Assembly (NCBI GenBank): GCA_023375785.1 | Contig: SZWC01003883.1 | Span: 79,003-102,935 of the forward strand | Origin: Penium margaritaceum | Taxonomy: Eukaryota > Streptophyta > Zygnematophyceae > Desmidiales > Peniaceae | DNA: 23,933 bases | Reading direction: 5' to 3' | Shown: positions 19,401-23,933 of the stretch, piece by piece | Position numbering within the stretch: the first letter of the stretch is position 1 | Layout of the letters: the number at the start of each line of letters is the position of its first letter | Made by a program: the position numbers and the translations under genes | Notes under the pieces: model-generated | The model's input: the letters and a program-made list of their open reading frames with translations, nothing else | Database searches by the model: none | What the model was told of the DNA's origin: nothing

Positions 19401-22400
19401 CTTGTTTTACCTGCAGGATCATGCATATTAGATGTGCACTGTGATTGGGAACTGTGACCGTGGCTCACTCGTGTTATGATCCGTAGACATTAAAGTCACT
19501 TGGTAAACATTGTGGTCATGGTCAGAGGCACATGCAAACTTTGTCAAGGCATTACGCACAATAGCCACGTTGAGCCACCAGTATTCCACCTTGTTTGCAC
19601 CTGTAAGACCATGCCTAATACATCTGCATTGTTATTGGACACTCTGACCGTGGCTGACTCGTGTTATGATCAAAAGAAGTAAAAGTCACTTGGATACATT
19701 TGTGGTCATGGTCAGTGGCACATGCCAACTTTGTCAAGGCATTCCTCACAATAGCCACACCGAGCCACCTGTATTGTACCTTGTTTATAAGTGTAAGGTC
19801 ATGCCCAGTATATATGCACAGTGATTGGACACTCTGACCGTGGCTGATTCGTGTTATGATTCATACCCGTTAAAGGTACTTGGTAAACTTTGTGGTCATG
19901 GCAGTGGCACATGCCAACTTTGTCAAGGCATTCCGCACAATAGCCGTGCCAAGCCACCGGTTTTTTACCTTGTTTATACCTGCAAGGTCGTGCATATTAG
20001 ATGTGTGCTGTGATCGGGCACTCTGACCGTGGCTGACTCGTGTTACGATTCGTAGAAGTTAAAGTCACATGGTAAACTTTGTGGTCATGGTCAGTGGCAC
20101 ATGCCAACTTTGCCAAGGCACTGCGCACATTAGCCACACCGAGCCACCAGTATTCTACCTTTTTTGTACCTGCAAGATCATGCCTAGTACATGTGCACTG
20201 TGATTGGACACTCTGCAGTGGCTGACTCGTGTTATGATCAATAGAAGTAGAAGTCACTTGGATACATTTGTGGTCATGGTCAATGGCACATGCCAAATTT
20301 GTCAAGGTATTGCTCACAATAGCCACACCGAGCCACCAGTATTATACCTTGTTCATACCTGCAAGGTCATGCGCAGTATCTGTACTGTGATTGGACACTC
20401 TGACCGTGGCTGACTCGTGTTATGATTCATAGCCGTTTAAGGTACGTGGTAAACTTTGTGGTCATGGTCAGTAGCACATGCCAACTTTGTCAAGGCATTG
20501 GGCACAATAGCCGTGCCAAGCGACCGGTTTTTTAACTTGTTTATACTTGCAATGTCATGCATATTAGATGTGCACAATGATTGGTCACTCTGACCGTGGC
20601 TGAATTTTATTACGATTCATAGAAGTTAAAGTCACTTGGTATACTTTGTGGTCATGGTCAGTGGCACTGCCAACTTTGTCAAGGCATTGCGCACAATAGC
20701 CACACCAAGCCACCAGTATTCTACCTTGTTTGCATCTGCAAGATCATGCCTAGTACATATGTACTGTGATAGGACACTCTGACCGTGACTGACTCGTGTT
20801 ATGATCAATAGAAGTAGAAGTCACTTGGATGCATTTGTGGTCATGGACAGTGGCACATGCCAACTTTGTCAAGGCATTGCACAAAATAGCCACAACGAGC
20901 CACCAGTATTCTACCTTTTTTATACCTGTAAGGTCATGCCCAGTATGTCTGCACTATGATGTGACACTCTGACTGTGGCTGACTCGTGTTATGATTCATA
21001 ACCGATTAAGGTACTTGGTAAACTTTGTCGTCATGGTCTGTGGCACCTGCCAGCTTTGTCAAGGCATTGCGCACAATAGCCATGCCAAGCCACCGGTTGT
21101 TTACCTTGTCTATACCTGTAAGGTCATGCCGAGTACATCTGAACTGTGATTGGTCACTCTGACCGTGGCTGAATCTTGTTACGATTCATAGAAGTTAAAG
21201 TCACTTGGTATACTTTGTGGTCATGGTCAGTGGCACTGCCAACTTTTTCAAGGCATTGCGCACAATAGCCACACCTAGCCACCAGTATTCTACCTCGTTT
21301 GCACCTGCAAGATCATGACTAGTACATATGTACTATGATAGGACACTCTGACCGTGACTGACTCGTGTTATGATCAATAGAAGTTAAAGTCACTTGGATA
21401 CATTTGTGGTCATGGACAGTGGCACATGCCAACTTTGTCAATGCATTGCACACAATAGCCACAACTAGCCACCAGTATTCTACCTTGTTTATACCTGTAA
21501 AGTCATGCCCAGTATATCTGCACTGTGATGTGACACTCTGACTGTGGCTGACTCGTGTTATGATTCATAACCGTTTAAGGTACTTGGTAAACTTTGTCGT
21601 CATGGTCTGTGGCACATGCCAGCTTTGTCAAGGCATTGCGCACAATAGCCATGCCAAGCCACCGGTTTTTTACATTCTTTATACCTGTCAGGTCATGCCT
21701 AGTACGTCTGAGCTGTGGTTGGGCACCTTGACTGTGGCTGAATCGTGTTACGATTCATAGAAGTCAAAGTCACTTGGTAAACATTGTGGCCATGGTGAGT
21801 GCCACATGCCAACTTGGTCAAGGCATTGCGCACAATAGCCACACCGAGCCACCAGTAGTATACCTTTTTTGCACCTGCAAGATGATGCCTAGTACATCTG
21901 CACTGTGATTGAACACTCTGACCGTGGCTGACTCGTGTTATGATCAATGGAAGTAAAAGTCACTTGGATACAGTTCTGGTAATGGTCAGTGGCACATGCC
22001 AACTTTGTCAAGGAATTGCACACAATAACCACACCGAGCCATCCATATTCTACCTTGTTTATACCTGTAAGGTCATGCCCTGTACATCTGCACTGTGATT
22101 GGACACTCTGACTGTGGCTGACCCGTGTTATGATTCATAGCCGTTTAAGGTACTTGGTAGACTTTGTGGTCATGGTCAGTGGCACATGCCAACTTTGTCA
22201 AGGCATTGCGCACAATAGCCATACCAAGCCACTGGTTTTTTTACTTGTTTTTACCTGCAAGGTCATGCATGTTAGATGTGCACTGTGATTGGGCACTCTG
22301 ACCATGGCTGACTCATATTACGATTCATAGAAGTTAAAGTCACTTGGTAAACTTTGTGGTCATGGTCAGTGGCACATGCGAACTTCGTCAAGGCATTGCG

Positions 22401-23933
22401 CACAATAGCCACACTGAGCCACCAGTATTCTAACTTGTTTGCACCTGCAAGGTCATGCCTAGTACATCTGCATTGTGATTGGACACTCTGACCGTGGCTG
22501 ACTCGTGTTATGATCAATAGAAGTAAAAGTCACTTGGATACATTTGTGGTCATGGTCAGTGGCACATGCCAAATTTGTCAAGGCATTGCACACAATAGCC
22601 ACACCAAGCCACCATAATTCTACCTTGTTCATACCTGTACGGTCATGTCCAGTATATCTGCACTGTGATTAGACACTCTGACCGTGGCTGACTTGTGTTA
22701 TAATTCATAGCTGTTTCAGGTACTTGGTAAACGTTGTGGTCATGGTCAGTGGCACATGCCAACTTTGTCAAGGCATTGCGCACAATAGCCGTGCCAAGCC
22801 ATGGGATTTTTACCTTGTTTATACATGCATGGACGTGCCTGGTACATATGAGTTGTGATTGGACACTCTGACTGTGGATGACTCCTGTTACGATTCGTAT
22901 AAGTTAATGTCACTTGGTAAACTTTGTGGTCATGGTCAGTGGCACCTGCCAACCTTGTCAAGGCATTGTGCACAATATCCGTGCCAAGGCACCGGTTTTC
23001 GACCCTGTTTATACCTGCAAGGTCATGCAGATTAGATGTGCACTCTGATTGGATACGCTGACCGTGGCTGACTCGTGTTATGATTCGTAGAGGTTAAAGT
23101 CACTTGGTGAACTTTGTGGTCATGGTCAGTGGCACATGCCAATTTTGTCAAGGCATTGCGCACAATAGCCACATCGAGCCAGCAGTATTCTACCTTTTTT
23201 GCACCTACAAGATCATTCCTAGTACATCTGCATGGTGATTGGAAACTCTGACCTTGGCTAACTCGTGTTATGATCAATAGAAGTAAAAGTCACTTGGATA
23301 CATTTGTGGTCATGGTCAGTGGCACATGCCAACTTTGTCAAGGCATTGCGCACAATAGTCACACCGAGCCACCAGTATTCCACCTTGTTCATACCTGCAA
23401 GGTCATGCGCAGTATATCTGTACTGTGATTCAACACTCTAACCATGGCTGACTCGTGTTGTGATTCATAAGCGTTTAAGGTACTTGGCAAACTTTGTGCT
23501 CATCGTCAGTGGCACATGCCAACTTTGTCAAGGCATTGCGCACAATAGCTGTGCCAAGCCATTGGTTTTTTAACTTGTTTATATCTGCAAGGTCATGCAT
23601 GTTAGATGTGCACAATGATTGGGCACTCTGACCGTGGCTGACTCGTGTTAGGATTCGTAGAAGTTAAAGTCACTTGGTAAAGTTTGTGGTCATGGTCAGT
23701 GGCACATGCCAACTTGGTCAAGGCATTGCGCACAATAGCCACACCGAGCCACCATTATTCTACCTTGTTTGCCCCTGCAAGATCATGCCTAGTACATCTG
23801 CACTATGATTGGACACTGTGACTGTGGCTGACTCGTGTTATGATCAATAGAAGTAAATGTCACTTGGATACATTTGTAGTCATGGTGAGTGGCACATGCC
23901 AGCTTTGTCAAGGAATGACACACAATAACCATA

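Larger units (their letters stand above)
12598..23933 (-). repeat. Satellite array 4, trimeric higher-order repeat
   Basis: About 60 monomers of ~190 bp in inverted orientation, running to the window edge. Along the plus strand the types repeat c-b-a, a ~570-bp trimer that is nearly unbroken from about 19850 to 23900. Between about 14370 and 16660 extra type-a monomers are inserted (runs of two to four). Periodic 81-codon minus-strand frames recur at multiples of about 190 bp, often 570 bp. They begin at TTG in type-a monomers, vary freely and have no recognisable domain, so they are not annotated as genes. No transposon interrupts this array. Confidence 0.94.

Noticed and set aside
12995..23277. 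Family of ~81-residue proteins in array 4
   Set aside because: They follow monomer periodicity, lack ATG starts, and their divergence does not respect codon structure by eye.
826..23933. CRISPR array
   Set aside because: The repeats are ~190 bp, contiguous and without unique spacers. The context is eukaryotic retroelements.

Overview
No intact protein-coding gene is visible. The window is repetitive nuclear DNA from a eukaryote. It consists of a tandem satellite with a monomer of about 190 bp, interrupted by old LTR retrotransposons of the Ty1/copia type. Two primer-binding sites match the 3' end of plant initiator tRNA-Met (TGGTATCAGAGC), and the LTRs begin TGTTGGA/TGTTAGA and end CA. This is the usual arrangement in plant copia elements, so a streptophyte (land plant or charophyte alga) is the best guess. 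The species cannot be named from the sequence.

Layout: 1-223 is an unassigned flank with a short ~40-bp repeat. About 224-825 is a plus-strand LTR (LTR-1). 826-2519 is satellite array 1. 2520-5607 is retroelement A, on the minus strand, with decayed gag and integrase and mismatched ends. 5608-7741 is satellite array 2. 7742-11676 is retroelement B, also on the minus strand, with two 610-bp LTRs and a 5-bp target-site duplication. 11677-12597 is satellite array 3, which continues array 2 across the insertion. At 12597/12598 the satellite changes strand, and 12598-23933 is array 4, about 60 monomers in the opposite orientation.

The satellite has three recurring monomer types, called a, b and c here. 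They are told apart by the segment after the conserved core: a has TTCTATTGATCAT, b has TTCTACGAATCGT, c has CGGCTATGAATCAT. In array 4 they form a trimeric higher-order repeat of about 570 bp. In array 2 they mostly alternate b-c, a dimer of about 380 bp. Larger blocks of 6 and 21 monomers are also duplicated. This is what unequal exchange or segmental amplification in a centromere-like or heterochromatic array would produce. Centromere function cannot be shown from sequence alone.

Elements A and B share a 5' leader of about 670 bp that includes a 140-bp spaced internal repeat. A keeps a gag C-terminal fragment and an integrase that appears to lack its catalytic acidic residues. B lacks recognisable pol and carries a purine-skewed, internally repeated insert, so it looks non-autonomous. 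A single N at 10050 joins two nearly identical 295-bp copies and is probably an assembly join. The many open reading frames are by-products of satellite periodicity or of strand-asymmetric base composition.
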